A stretch of DNA of 64,000 nucleotides from Sphingomonas_Q fennica_A (lineage in GTDB: Bacteria > Pseudomonadota > Alphaproteobacteria > Sphingomonadales > Sphingomonadaceae). Position numbers and translations under genes: made by a program. Where the stretch lies: NCBI GenBank assembly GCA_036946415.1, contig JAQIJD010000012.1:1-64000 (forward strand), given 5' to 3'. Below, one piece after another: positions 17,708 through 25,159 of this stretch (positions are counted from its first letter, which is position 1; every line of letters starts with the position of its first letter). The notes beneath the pieces were generated by a model that saw only the letters and a program-made list of their open reading frames with translations, was not told where the DNA came from and ran no database searches.

Positions 17708-18526
17708 CCGTCTTCGACCAGTTCGACATCCGCGGGCGCTCCGCGCTCGTCACCGGCGCCGCCTCGGGCCTCGGCCTCGCTTATGCCGAGGCGCTGGCCG
17801 AGGCGGGGGCCTCCGTCACGCTGACCGACATCGACGGCGACGCCGCCGAGCGGGAGGCGGCGCGGTTGCGCGATCTGGGGCAGCAGGCCCGCGCCGCCGC
17901 CCTCGACGTGCGCGACCGGGACGGCATGACCGCGGTATTCGACGATCATGCCGCGGCATTCGGCGGAATGGACATCTGCTTCGCCAACGCCGGGATCGAT
18001 CCGGGCGCGGGCTTCTGGGATCCGGCGGGCAAGCGCAATCCCGAAGGACAGATCGACACCGCCGATCCCGCCCGCTTCGATCGCACGATCGCCATCAACC
18101 TGACCGGCGTCTACGACACGATCCGCAACGCCGCGCGGCTGATGAAGGCGGGCGGGCGCGGCGGATCGATCGTCGCCACCTCGTCCAACGCGGCGGTGGT
18201 GTGCGAACCGATCGTCGGCATGGCCTATATGCCGGCCAAGGCGGGGGGTGGCGCATATGGTGCGCCACGTCGCGCTCGAACTGGCCGAATATCGCATCCG
18301 CGTGAACGCCATCGCCCCGGGCCCGTTCGTCACCAACATTGGCGGCGGCTGGCTGAAGAAGGATCCCGTGGCCCGCGCCAAATGGGATGCGCTGGTGCCG
18401 CTGGGGCGCGTGGCGGAGGTCGATCAGATCAAGCCGCTGGCGCTCTATCTCGCCTCGGACGCCTCCAGCTACGTCACCGGATCGCACATGCTGATCGACG
18501 GCGGCATGGCGCTGGGCAGCTTCTGA
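17704..18526 (+). pseudogene. Short-chain dehydrogenase with a single-base frameshift
   Basis: The first frame from ATG 17704 reads as a normal SDR: cofactor motif TGAASGLG, CFANAGID, and the catalytic Ser and Tyr-x3-Lys (ATSSNAA, YMPAK). At the run of six G at 18243-18248 the frame is lost. The matching C-terminal part (HMVRHVALELAEYRIRVN, then NAIAPGPFVTN and GGMALGSF) continues in the next frame to the TGA at 18526. Removing one G restores a product of about 273 residues. It is either a recent null mutation or a sequencing error in a homopolymer. The expected role is oxidation of an aryl alcohol or reduction of a ketone in the pathway. Confidence 0.85.
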
Positions 18527-18594
18527 GCAATTAACCTCGCCCGTTCGTTCTTTGCCAACCCTGCCGTCCTAGAATTTGCTCCACTGACGTGGAT

Positions 18595-18676
18595 GCGGCA
18601 CCGGCCCGCTCCCCCACCCGACCTCCCAATCAGGATACTCTGTGGGAGGCCGGGTGGGGGAGCGGGCCGGTGCCGC
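18595..18676. repeat. Long GC-rich intergenic palindrome (family copy 2)
   Basis: Two 34-base arms (18595-18628 and 18643-18676) are reverse complements with a single mismatch, separated by 14 bases. The arm begins GCGGCACCGGCCCGCTCCCC. It shares the C-run/ACCC character of the other copies but has its own sequence. It lies in the 207-base gap between the frameshifted dehydrogenase and the next small gene. Confidence 0.85.
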
Positions 18677-18677
18677 C

Positions 18678-18701
18678 CCTGATCCAGCTTGCTGGATCAG
18701 G
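18678..18701. repeat. Perfect short hairpin
   Basis: CCTGATCCAGC (18678-18688) and GCTGGATCAGG (18691-18701) form an 11-bp perfect inverted repeat with a 2-base centre. It directly follows the long palindrome. It could add termination after the catabolic operon, though no T run follows. Confidence 0.6.
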
Positions 18702-18733
18702 CTCTAAGCCGCTGGGACGGCAGGAGATTGGTG

Positions 18734-18835
18734 ATGGGTGAGATCATTGCGGCGGGCGTCGTCGGCGCCATGGCCCTGTTCGTGGGCGTGCGCACCTTCG
18801 TCGACATCAAGCGCGGCCGCCGCCATCATTTCTGA
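18734..18835 (+). CDS. 33-residue single-span membrane protein
   Basis: A very short frame: ATG 18734 is preceded by AGGAG (18722-18726) at a fitting distance. The product starts MGEIIAAGVVGAMALFVGVR, one hydrophobic helix of about 18 residues, and ends with a cationic tail (DIKRGRRHHF), which suggests an inner-membrane peptide with its C-terminus in the cytoplasm. It lies 59 bases before the quinone-oxidoreductase-like gene in the same direction. No homologous family is recalled, and the function is unknown. Confidence 0.55.
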   Translation: MGEIIAAGVVGAMALFVGVRTFVDIKRGRRHHF

Positions 18836-18894
18836 TCGCCAGCCGGGCTGACCGGCTCTACCGTGCCGCCCACAAGGCAGGCAGGAGAGCGGTG

Positions 18895-19914
18895 ATGATG
18901 CGCAAGGCGATACTGGCGAAGGGTGCGGCCGATCTCGATGCGCTCCGCATCGTCGAGGCGCAGGTGCCGACGCCGGGGCCGGGCGAGGTGCTGATCCGCG
19001 TCCGCGCCTGCTCGCTCAACTTCCGCGACCAGATGATCGTGCAGGGCCGCTATTTCGGCGGGCCGATCGCCGAGGACATCGTGCCTTTGTCCGATGGCGC
19101 GGGCGAGGTCGCCGCGATCGGCGCCGGGGTGACGCGGGTGGCCGAGGGCGATCGCGTCGCCGGCATCTTCTTCCCGGCCTATCACGCCGGACCGCCGACG
19201 CCCGCGATCGGGCCCGCGCTGGGCGCCCCCGGCGCGCCGGGGATGCTGGCCGACTATGTCGTGCTGCCCGAGGCGGCGGTCGTGAAGATCGCCGCGAGCC
19301 TGAGCTTCGAGGAAGCGGCGACGCTCCCTTGCGCGGGCGTGACCGCCTGGAACGCGCTGATGGAAGGCCCGCACCCGACGCGGCCGGGCGAGCGCGTGCT
19401 GATCCTGGGCACGGGCGGCGTCTCGCTGCTCGCGCTCCAGATCGCCAAGGCGGCCGGCGCCGAGGTGATCGCCACCTCCTCGTCCAACGACAAGCTGGCG
19501 CGGGTGAAGCGATTGGGCGCCACGCACGGCATCAATTACCGCGCCACCGCGGAATGGGGCGCGGAGGCGGCGCGGCTCGCCGGGCCGGCGGGGATCGCCC
19601 ATGTCGTCGAGGTCGGCGGGGCGGGCACGCTCGCCCAGTCGATGCAGGCGGTGGGCTTCGCGGGCGAGGTGGCGCTGATCGGCGTGCTGACGCGCGAAGG
19701 CGATACCGGCCCGCACCCGCTGATGCTGAAGGGCGCATCGCTGCGCGGCATCTTCGTCGGCAGCCGCATCATGGCCGAACGGCTGAACGCGGCGATCGAC
19801 GCCAACGGCATCCGCCCTGTGATCGACCGCACCTTCCCGATCGAGCAGGCGGCCGACGCCTTCCGCTATCAGGCCTCGCCCGACCTGTTCGGCAAGGTCG
19901 TCATCACGCTGTAG
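18895..19914 (+). CDS. MDR-family NAD(P)-dependent alcohol dehydrogenase/quinone oxidoreductase
   Basis: A 339-residue medium-chain dehydrogenase/reductase. Conserved elements are the N-terminal GroES-like fold with PGPGEVLIRVRACSLNFRD, PLSDGAGEVAAIG, and the nucleotide-binding GTGGVSLLALQIAKAAG. The four-Cys structural zinc lobe of classical alcohol dehydrogenases is missing, and the usual catalytic Cys is replaced (SLNFRDQ), so it resembles the zinc-free quinone oxidoreductase branch. ATG 18895 follows GGAG by 8 bases; GTG 18892 and ATG 18898 are alternatives. It ends next to a palindromic repeat. Its link to the aromatic locus is possible but unproven. Confidence 0.85.
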   Translation: MMRKAILAKGAADLDALRIVEAQVPTPGPGEVLIRVRACSLNFRDQMIVQGRYFGGPIAEDIVPLSDGAGEVAAIGAGVTRVAEGDRVAGIFFPAYHAGPPTPAIGPALGAPGAPGMLADYVVLPEAAVVKIAASLSFEEAATLPCAGVTAWNALMEGPHPTRPGERVLILGTGGVSLLALQIAKAAGAEVIATSSSNDKLARVKRLGATHGINYRATAEWGAEAARLAGPAGIAHVVEVGGAGTLAQSMQAVGFAGEVALIGVLTREGDTGPHPLMLKGASLRGIFVGSRIMAERLNAAIDANGIRPVIDRTFPIEQAADAFRYQASPDLFGKVVITL

Positions 19915-19942
19915 GCCGGGTCGACATCCGAGACCGGTTTAG

Positions 19943-20053
19943 CCTCTCCCCTCCCTGAAAGGGAGGGGCTGGGGGTGGGTTCGCCTGTTGGCGGGCGGGA
20001 CCGCGTATCGCGACCAACCCACCCCCGACCCCTCCCTTTCAGGGAGGGGAGTG
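19943..20053. repeat. GC-rich intergenic palindrome (family copy 3)
   Basis: The left part contains CTCCCCTCCCTGAAAGGGAG and GGGGGTGGGTT. The right part (from about 20016) contains AACCCACCCCCGACCCCTCC and CTTTCAGGGAGGGGAG, its reverse complement with minor differences. Each arm also holds its own small hairpin. It lies between convergent genes and may terminate both. Confidence 0.85.
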
Positions 20054-20064
20054 GTTTCCGCGCC

Positions 20065-20451
20065 TTATCCCGCGCTGTCGAAGGCGGTGAGGATCGGGCA
20101 GGGGCCGTCCTCGCTGGCCGAGCAGGCATCGGCGAGGCGGGCGAGTGCCGCGCGGGTGGCGGTCAGCTGGGCAATGCGCGCGTCGAGCGCCGCCAGCCGC
20201 TCGCGTGCCATGGCGCGGGCGCGGGGGCGATCCTCGTCGGCGTCCAGCGCCATCAGCGCGCCGATCTCGTCCAGCGTGAAGCCCGCCGCCTGGCCCGATC
20301 GGATGAAGCGCAGCCGCCGCTCGTCCTTCGGGCCGTAGCGGCGCGGGCCGGCGGTGGCGCCGGGCACCGCCAGCAGGCCGCGGCGCTGATAATAGCGCAC
20401 CGTCTCCACACCGACGCCACAGCGTCTCGCCAGCCCGCCGATCGTCGTCAT
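20065..20451 (-). CDS. MerR-family metal-type transcriptional regulator
   Basis: A 128-residue regulator starting MTTIGGLARRCGVGVETVRYY, the canonical MerR winged helix. The C-terminal dimer helix ends in ADACSASEDGPCPIL, aligning with the Cys117/Cys126 loop of mercury MerR, but the region corresponding to MerR Cys82 (LDADEDRP) has no Cys. It therefore should not bind mercury in the classical way. It is divergent from the copper genes and likely activates them from the promoter at 20458-20489. ATG 20451 was preferred over 20472 because it gives the usual short N-terminus and leaves the promoter free. Confidence 0.85.
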   Translation of the reverse strand: MTTIGGLARRCGVGVETVRYYQRRGLLAVPGATAGPRRYGPKDERRLRFIRSGQAAGFTLDEIGALMALDADEDRPRARAMARERLAALDARIAQLTATRAALARLADACSASEDGPCPILTAFDSAG

Positions 20452-20457
20452 CGCCCC

Positions 20458-20489
20458 TTGATCCCGTACCATGGTCCGGCCCTTATATA
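20458..20489 (+). promoter_or_regulatory. Candidate MerR-type promoter for the copper operon
   Basis: TTGATC (20458-20463) and TTATAT (20483-20488), or TATATA one base later, are separated by 19 or 20 bases, the long spacing typical of MerR-activated promoters. A perfect palindrome ACCATGGT lies in the spacer. The downstream gene starts at 20516. The call rests on inspection and on the divergent MerR gene. Confidence 0.6.
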
Positions 20490-20515
20490 GGGGCTTTGGC
20501 GGGAGGCTGTAGGCG

Positions 20516-21247
20516 ATGGCGGGCGCGGCGACACTCTATCGGATGGCGACGCCGACGCACCTGTGCCCGTTCGGGCTGAAGGCGAAGTGGCTGCTGCGCC
20601 GCCGCGGCTACCGGATCGACGACCGGCTGCTGACGAGCCGCGCCGCGCAGGACGCCTTCAAGGCCGAGCATGACGTGGCGACGACGCCGCAGGTGTTCAT
20701 CGGCGGCCGGCGGATCGGCGGATATGACGATCTGCGTCGCCATTTCGGCTTGCCCGTCCGCGATCCGCAGGCGACGAGCTACCGCCCGGTGGTGGCGGTG
20801 TTCGCGGTGGCGGCGCTGATCGCGCTCGCCATCGGCCATCTCCTCGGCGAGCCGCCGGTGACGGTGGCGGGCGCCGGCCGCTTCGTGGCGGCGGCGATGA
20901 TGCTGCTGGCGATGCTGAAGCTGCAGGATGTCGATCGGTTCGCCACGATGTTCCTGGGCTACGACCTGCTGGCGCAGCGCCTGCCGCCTTATGCCTACGC
21001 CTATCCGGCGCTGGAACTGGCGGCGGGCGGCCTCATGCTGGCGGGGCTGTGGCCGGCGCTGTCGATCCCGATCGCGGCGACGATCGGCGGGATCGGCGCC
21101 GTATCGGTGGTGAAGGCGGTCTATGTCGAGCGGCGGTCGCTCAAATGCGCCTGCGTCGGCGGGGGCAGCAACGTGCCGCTGGGCTTCGTGTCGCTGACGG
21201 AGAATGTGATGATGGTGGCGATGGCGGTGGGAATGGCGGTGGCATGA
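20516..21247 (+). CDS. Glutaredoxin-MauE/DoxX fusion membrane protein
   Basis: A 243-residue fusion. Residues 5-80 are a glutaredoxin-like domain with a single-Cys CPFG site at 17-20 and the later TPQVFIGGRRIGGYDDL motif. Residues 90-240 hold about four to five membrane helices resembling the MauE/DoxX redox-associated family, with a Cys pair (LKCACVGG) and a conserved LTENVMM end. It may pass reducing power across the membrane or support copper-protein maturation. It is the first gene after the MerR-type promoter and overlaps copA by ATGA, so it belongs to the copper operon. Confidence 0.8.
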   Translation: MAGAATLYRMATPTHLCPFGLKAKWLLRRRGYRIDDRLLTSRAAQDAFKAEHDVATTPQVFIGGRRIGGYDDLRRHFGLPVRDPQATSYRPVVAVFAVAALIALAIGHLLGEPPVTVAGAGRFVAAAMMLLAMLKLQDVDRFATMFLGYDLLAQRLPPYAYAYPALELAAGGLMLAGLWPALSIPIAATIGGIGAVSVVKAVYVERRSLKCACVGGGSNVPLGFVSLTENVMMVAMAVGMAVA

Positions 21248-23040
21248 ACCGGCGCGATCTTCTGCGCGGCGCGGCCGGGCTGGGTGCGGCCGCCTGCTGG
21301 TCGGGCTGGGCGGCGCGCGTCTCCGCCGGCACGCCCGCCGACCTGCCGACCGTGTCCGGCGACGAGATCGTGCTGCGCATCGCGCGCACGGCGATGACGG
21401 TCGACGGGCGGCGGGGCGGGGCGATCGGCATCAACGGCACCGCGCCCGCGCCGCTGATCCGCCTGCGCGAGGGGCAGCGCGCGCGCATCCATGTCGACAA
21501 TGCGCTGGATGTCGAGACGTCGCTCCACTGGCATGGCCTGCTGGTGCCGGCGGCGATGGACGGGGTGCCGGGCGTCTCCTTCCCCGGTATCGCGCCGGGC
21601 GCGCGCTGGACGGTGGACTTCCCGGTCGTGCAGGCGGGCACCTATTGGTATCACAGCCATTCCGGCCTGCAGGAGCAGGAGGGGCTGTACGGACCGATCG
21701 TGATCGATCCGGCGGAACCGGGGCCGCCGCTGCGCGAGCATGTGATCCTGCTGTCCGATCATCCGCATATCGCCCCGGCGGCGCTGTTTCGGCGGATGAA
21801 GCTGGGCGAAAGCTATTGGGATTTCCAGAAGCAGACGCTGGGCGGGCTGCTCGCGGGGCGCGACCAGCGGCTGAAGGACCGGCTGGCGTGGGGGGCGATG
21901 CGCATGTCCCCCACCGACATCGCCGATGCGACCGGGGCCGCTTACACCTATCTCGTCAACGGCCATGGTCCGCGCGACAATTGGACGGGGCTGTTCGTGC
22001 CCGGCGAGGCGGTGCGGCTGCGCATCGTCAACGCCTCGTCGATGACGACCTTCAACGTCCGCATCCCCGGCCTGCCGCTGGCGATCGTGGCGGCGGACGG
22101 GCAGGACGTGCGGCCGGTGGAGGTGGACGAATTCCAGATCGGTCCGGCCGAAACCTATGACGCGATCGTGACGCCGGCCGACATGGCCTATACGCTGGTC
22201 GGCGAGAGCATCGACCGATCGGGCATGGCGCGCGCGACACTCGCCCCGCGGCCGGTGATGGCCGCGCCCGTTCCGCCCCTCCGCCCCCGCCCCGTCGCGA
22301 CGATGGCGGATATGGGGATGGGCGGCATGGCGATGGGCACGGGCCGGCCGATCGATCCCAGCGCGGAGCGGAACGCCTCCGCCGCGCTGGCGACCGGCCC
22401 CGCGACGGCGGATGACGGGACGATCGATCCCGCCGCGATGGATCATGCCGCGATGGGCCATGGCGGCATGGACCCTGGCCCCGGCGCGATGCGCGACTTC
22501 CGCAACGCCCCCGGCGTCGATCGCAATCCGGGCGTGCAGACCATCTCGCCCGCACCGATCGACCGCACCGACTTTCCGGGGCAGGGGCTGGCGGACGTGG
22601 GCCATCGCGTGCTGACCTATCGCCAGCTTGCCGCGCGCACGCCCAATCCCGACGTGCGCGTGCCCTCGCGCAGCATCACCCTCCACCTGACCGGCAATAT
22701 GGAACGCTTCATGTGGTCGTTCGACGGGGTGAAGATGTCCGACCGGCACGAGCCGATCCCGTTCCGGCTGGGGGAGCGGGTGCGCGTGACGCTCGTCAAC
22801 GATACGATGATGGGCCATCCCATCCACCTCCACGGCCATTTCTTCGAGCTGGTGACGGGGCAGGGGGATCATGCCCCGCGCAAGCATACGGTGATCGTCC
22901 AGCCCGGCGGCACGGTGACGTGGGACGTGACCGCCGACGCCGAGGGCGACTGGGCGTTCCACTGCCACATGCTCTATCACATGCAGGCGGGGATGATGCG
23001 GGTAGTGAGCGTGCGCGCCGATGCGGGGGCCGCGGCATGA
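21244..23040 (+). CDS. copA: Copper-resistance multicopper oxidase CopA
   Basis: The 598-residue product begins MNRRDLLRGAAGLG, a twin-arginine export signal, so it should be folded in the cytoplasm and act in the periplasm. All four copper-ligand regions are present: HWHG, YWYHSHSG, HPIHLHGHFFEL and FHCHMLYHMQAGMM. A Met/His-rich insert (about residues 355-420, with MGMGGMAMG and MDHAAMGHGGM) probably binds extra copper. It presumably oxidises Cu(I) to less toxic Cu(II). It overlaps its neighbours on both sides by ATGA, showing one transcription unit with copB. Confidence 0.93.
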   Translation: MNRRDLLRGAAGLGAAACWSGWAARVSAGTPADLPTVSGDEIVLRIARTAMTVDGRRGGAIGINGTAPAPLIRLREGQRARIHVDNALDVETSLHWHGLLVPAAMDGVPGVSFPGIAPGARWTVDFPVVQAGTYWYHSHSGLQEQEGLYGPIVIDPAEPGPPLREHVILLSDHPHIAPAALFRRMKLGESYWDFQKQTLGGLLAGRDQRLKDRLAWGAMRMSPTDIADATGAAYTYLVNGHGPRDNWTGLFVPGEAVRLRIVNASSMTTFNVRIPGLPLAIVAADGQDVRPVEVDEFQIGPAETYDAIVTPADMAYTLVGESIDRSGMARATLAPRPVMAAPVPPLRPRPVATMADMGMGGMAMGTGRPIDPSAERNASAALATGPATADDGTIDPAAMDHAAMGHGGMDPGPGAMRDFRNAPGVDRNPGVQTISPAPIDRTDFPGQGLADVGHRVLTYRQLAARTPNPDVRVPSRSITLHLTGNMERFMWSFDGVKMSDRHEPIPFRLGERVRVTLVNDTMMGHPIHLHGHFFELVTGQGDHAPRKHTVIVQPGGTVTWDVTADAEGDWAFHCHMLYHMQAGMMRVVSVRADAGAAA

Positions 23041-24389
23041 TCGCGCGCATCGTGGGAATCGTGGTTGCGGCGGCATCCGCGCCGGTGGCGGCGCAGCACC
23101 ACCACATGCCGGGTATGACCATGCCGATGCCGGCGCGGCCCGCCGACCCCAAACCGGCCGCCGCGCCGCGCCGCGCCGGCAAGGCCGGCCCGACCGCGCA
23201 GGCGAGACGGGCCGCGCCGAAGGCCGCGCCCGCCGCCGATCCGCACGCGGGCCACATGACGGCCGCGCCAGCCGCCGATCCGCATGCCGGCCACACGATG
23301 GCCGCCCCGGCCGCCGATCCGCACGCCGGCCACACGATGTCCGCCCCGGTCGCCGATCCCCACGCCGGCCACACGATGGCCGCCCCGGCCGCCGATCCGC
23401 ACGCCGGCCACACGATGTCCGCACCAGTCGCCGATCCGTATGCCGGCCACACGATGGCAGCCCCGGTCGCCGATCCGCACGCCGGCCACACGATAACCGT
23501 GCCGGCCGCCGATCCGCATGCCGGCCACACGATGGCCCCTCCCGCCGCCGATCCGCACGCAAGTCACGCGGCCGCACACCCCGCCGCCGGGGTTCATGCC
23601 GGGCACGGGGGGGCGGCCGATGCCGCCCCGGTCGCGTCGGTGCCGCCGGCGGGCGATGCGCCGCCGCCGCCCGTGCCGCACGATCATTATGCCGAGCGCC
23701 TCTATCCCGCTTCCGACATGGCGCGGGCGCGCGCGCAGATGATGCGCGAGGGCGGGGCGCAGCGCTTCCATCAGGTCTTCCTCAACATCGCCGAGGCGCG
23801 GGTCGGCCAGGGGCGGGACGGGTATCGCTGGGACGGCGAGGGCTGGTACGGGGGCGACATCCACCGCGCGGTCGTGAAGAGCGAAGGGGAGGGGGATTTC
23901 GGCGGGCGGCCGGAGGCGGCGGAGGTGCAGGCGCTCTATTCGCGTGCGATCGGCCCCTATTTCGATGTGCAGGCCGGCGTTCGCCACGATCTGCGGCCCT
24001 CGCCCGACCGCACCTATGCGACGATCGGCGTCGAGGGTCTGGCGCCCTATTGGTTCGAGGTGGAGGCGGCGCTGTTCCTCTCGACCCGCGGCGACGTGTC
24101 CGGCCGGCTGGAGGCGTGGTACGACCAGCGGCTGACGCAGCGCCTCGTCCTCCAGCCGCGGGCCGAACTGAACCTCGCGGCGCAGGACGATGCCGCCACG
24201 CGCGTCGGCCGCGGCCTCGCTTCGGCCGAGCTGGGCCTGCGCCTCCGCTACGAGGTCGCGCGCGAGTTCGCGCCCTATGTCGGCCTGTCGTGGGAGGCGC
24301 GCACCGGGCGCAGCGCGCGGCTGGCGCGCGCCGCCGGGGACGATCCGCGCGTGCTGGGGCTGGTCGGCGGCGTGCGCTTCTGGTTCTGA
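23037..24389 (+). CDS. copB: Copper-resistance outer-membrane protein CopB with His-rich repeats
   Basis: A 450-residue protein with a signal peptide ending near VAAQ, then a His/Met-rich segment (HHHMPGMTMP) and ten tandem copies of a 13-residue unit of the type AADPHAGHTMAAP (residues 66-192). The C-terminal 220 residues, from YAERLYPASDM to the last GVRFWF, match the CopB beta-barrel domain, with a terminal Phe. The protein would bind or retain copper at the outer membrane. The repeat block is much longer than in the CopB proteins I know and may vary between strains. Confidence 0.92.
   Translation: MIARIVGIVVAAASAPVAAQHHHMPGMTMPMPARPADPKPAAAPRRAGKAGPTAQARRAAPKAAPAADPHAGHMTAAPAADPHAGHTMAAPAADPHAGHTMSAPVADPHAGHTMAAPAADPHAGHTMSAPVADPYAGHTMAAPVADPHAGHTITVPAADPHAGHTMAPPAADPHASHAAAHPAAGVHAGHGGAADAAPVASVPPAGDAPPPPVPHDHYAERLYPASDMARARAQMMREGGAQRFHQVFLNIAEARVGQGRDGYRWDGEGWYGGDIHRAVVKSEGEGDFGGRPEAAEVQALYSRAIGPYFDVQAGVRHDLRPSPDRTYATIGVEGLAPYWFEVEAALFLSTRGDVSGRLEAWYDQRLTQRLVLQPRAELNLAAQDDAATRVGRGLASAELGLRLRYEVAREFAPYVGLSWEARTGRSARLARAAGDDPRVLGLVGGVRFWF
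23232..23612 (+). repeat. 39-bp tandem repeat array inside copB
   Basis: Ten in-frame units of 39 bases encode the 13-residue ADPHAGH motif. The core GCCGATCCGCACGCCGGCC recurs with few changes. The last two units diverge (ASH, GVHAGH). It is a coding minisatellite and not a CRISPR array: there are no unique spacers and the reading frame is preserved throughout. Confidence 0.95.
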
Positions 24390-24393
24390 CGCG

Positions 24394-25140
24394 TCAGGCG
24401 AGGCAGGCGATCGCCGCCGTCACCGCGGTCATCGTCTCGGCGGGGTCGCGCACCTTGATCGCGTCCATGCCGGCCGCGCGCACTGCATCGTCGTTGCCGC
24501 CGGGATAGATCGCATCGCCGAAGAACAGCATGTCGGTGACGGGGATGCCGGTCGCGTCGGCCAGCGCGCGCATCGCGGCGGCCTTGTTGACGCCGCGCGC
24601 GGTGATGTCGATCGAGGTGGAGCCGCCGGTCGCCACCGACAGGTCGGGCAGGCGCTTCGCCAGCGCGTCGCGCAGCGCGCGGCGCTTGGCGCCGTCGGGA
24701 TCCCAGGCGCGCTTCGCGTCCAGCGGCGCCTGCTGGCCGAGCCCGGAGAAGGTGATCTGGCTGCCGCGATCCTCGATCCGGTCGCCCCACGTCCGCTCCT
24801 CGGCAAGCCCCGCTTCCCGCGGCGCTTCGGCGAGCGCCTTCAGGATGCGGTCGCGGGTCGGGGCATCGAACAGATGCTGGAAGGCGGGCGCCCAAACGCC
24901 GTCGCGGCAGGTATAGAGCTTTGTGCCGGTGGTCGGCATGATGAACAGCCGATCGAGCCGTGCCTGCGCGGGCAGCCGATCGACCACCTGCGTGCGGAAC
25001 TGCGGCCAGTCCCCGCCGGAGATCACCGCGGCCGACGCCACGTCCAGCAAGCGGGCGAGGAGGGCGGCCATATCCGGCGCGATCGGTTGCTTGCTTTCCG
25101 CGAGCGTGCCGTCGAGATCGAAGGCCAGCAGTCTTTTCAT
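24394..25140 (-). CDS. HAD-IIB family hydrolase, phosphomannomutase-like
   Basis: A 248-residue HAD-superfamily protein. The nucleophile motif AFDLDGTLAESK is at the N-terminus, VISGGDW follows, and the cap domain includes QITFSGLGQQAPLDAKRAWD, reminiscent of the eukaryotic-type phosphomannomutase and related HAD-IIB phosphatases. The late motif LFFGDAIYPGGND supplies metal-binding Asp residues. It should act on a sugar phosphate or similar small phosphorylated compound. It lies 19 bases downstream of the GGDEF-EAL gene on the same strand and convergent with copB. The substrate cannot be specified. Confidence 0.75.
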   Translation of the reverse strand: MKRLLAFDLDGTLAESKQPIAPDMAALLARLLDVASAAVISGGDWPQFRTQVVDRLPAQARLDRLFIMPTTGTKLYTCRDGVWAPAFQHLFDAPTRDRILKALAEAPREAGLAEERTWGDRIEDRGSQITFSGLGQQAPLDAKRAWDPDGAKRRALRDALAKRLPDLSVATGGSTSIDITARGVNKAAAMRALADATGIPVTDMLFFGDAIYPGGNDDAVRAAGMDAIKVRDPAETMTAVTAAIACLA

Positions 25141-25159
25141 CGCAGCGTCTCCCCGCCGC

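Noticed and set aside
20065..20451. Mercury-resistance merR
   Set aside because: The Cys82 equivalent is missing and no merA, merT or merP is nearby; the adjacent genes are for copper.
23232..23612. CRISPR array in the 39-bp repeats
   Set aside because: There are no spacers; the repeats are contiguous and keep the reading frame of CopB.
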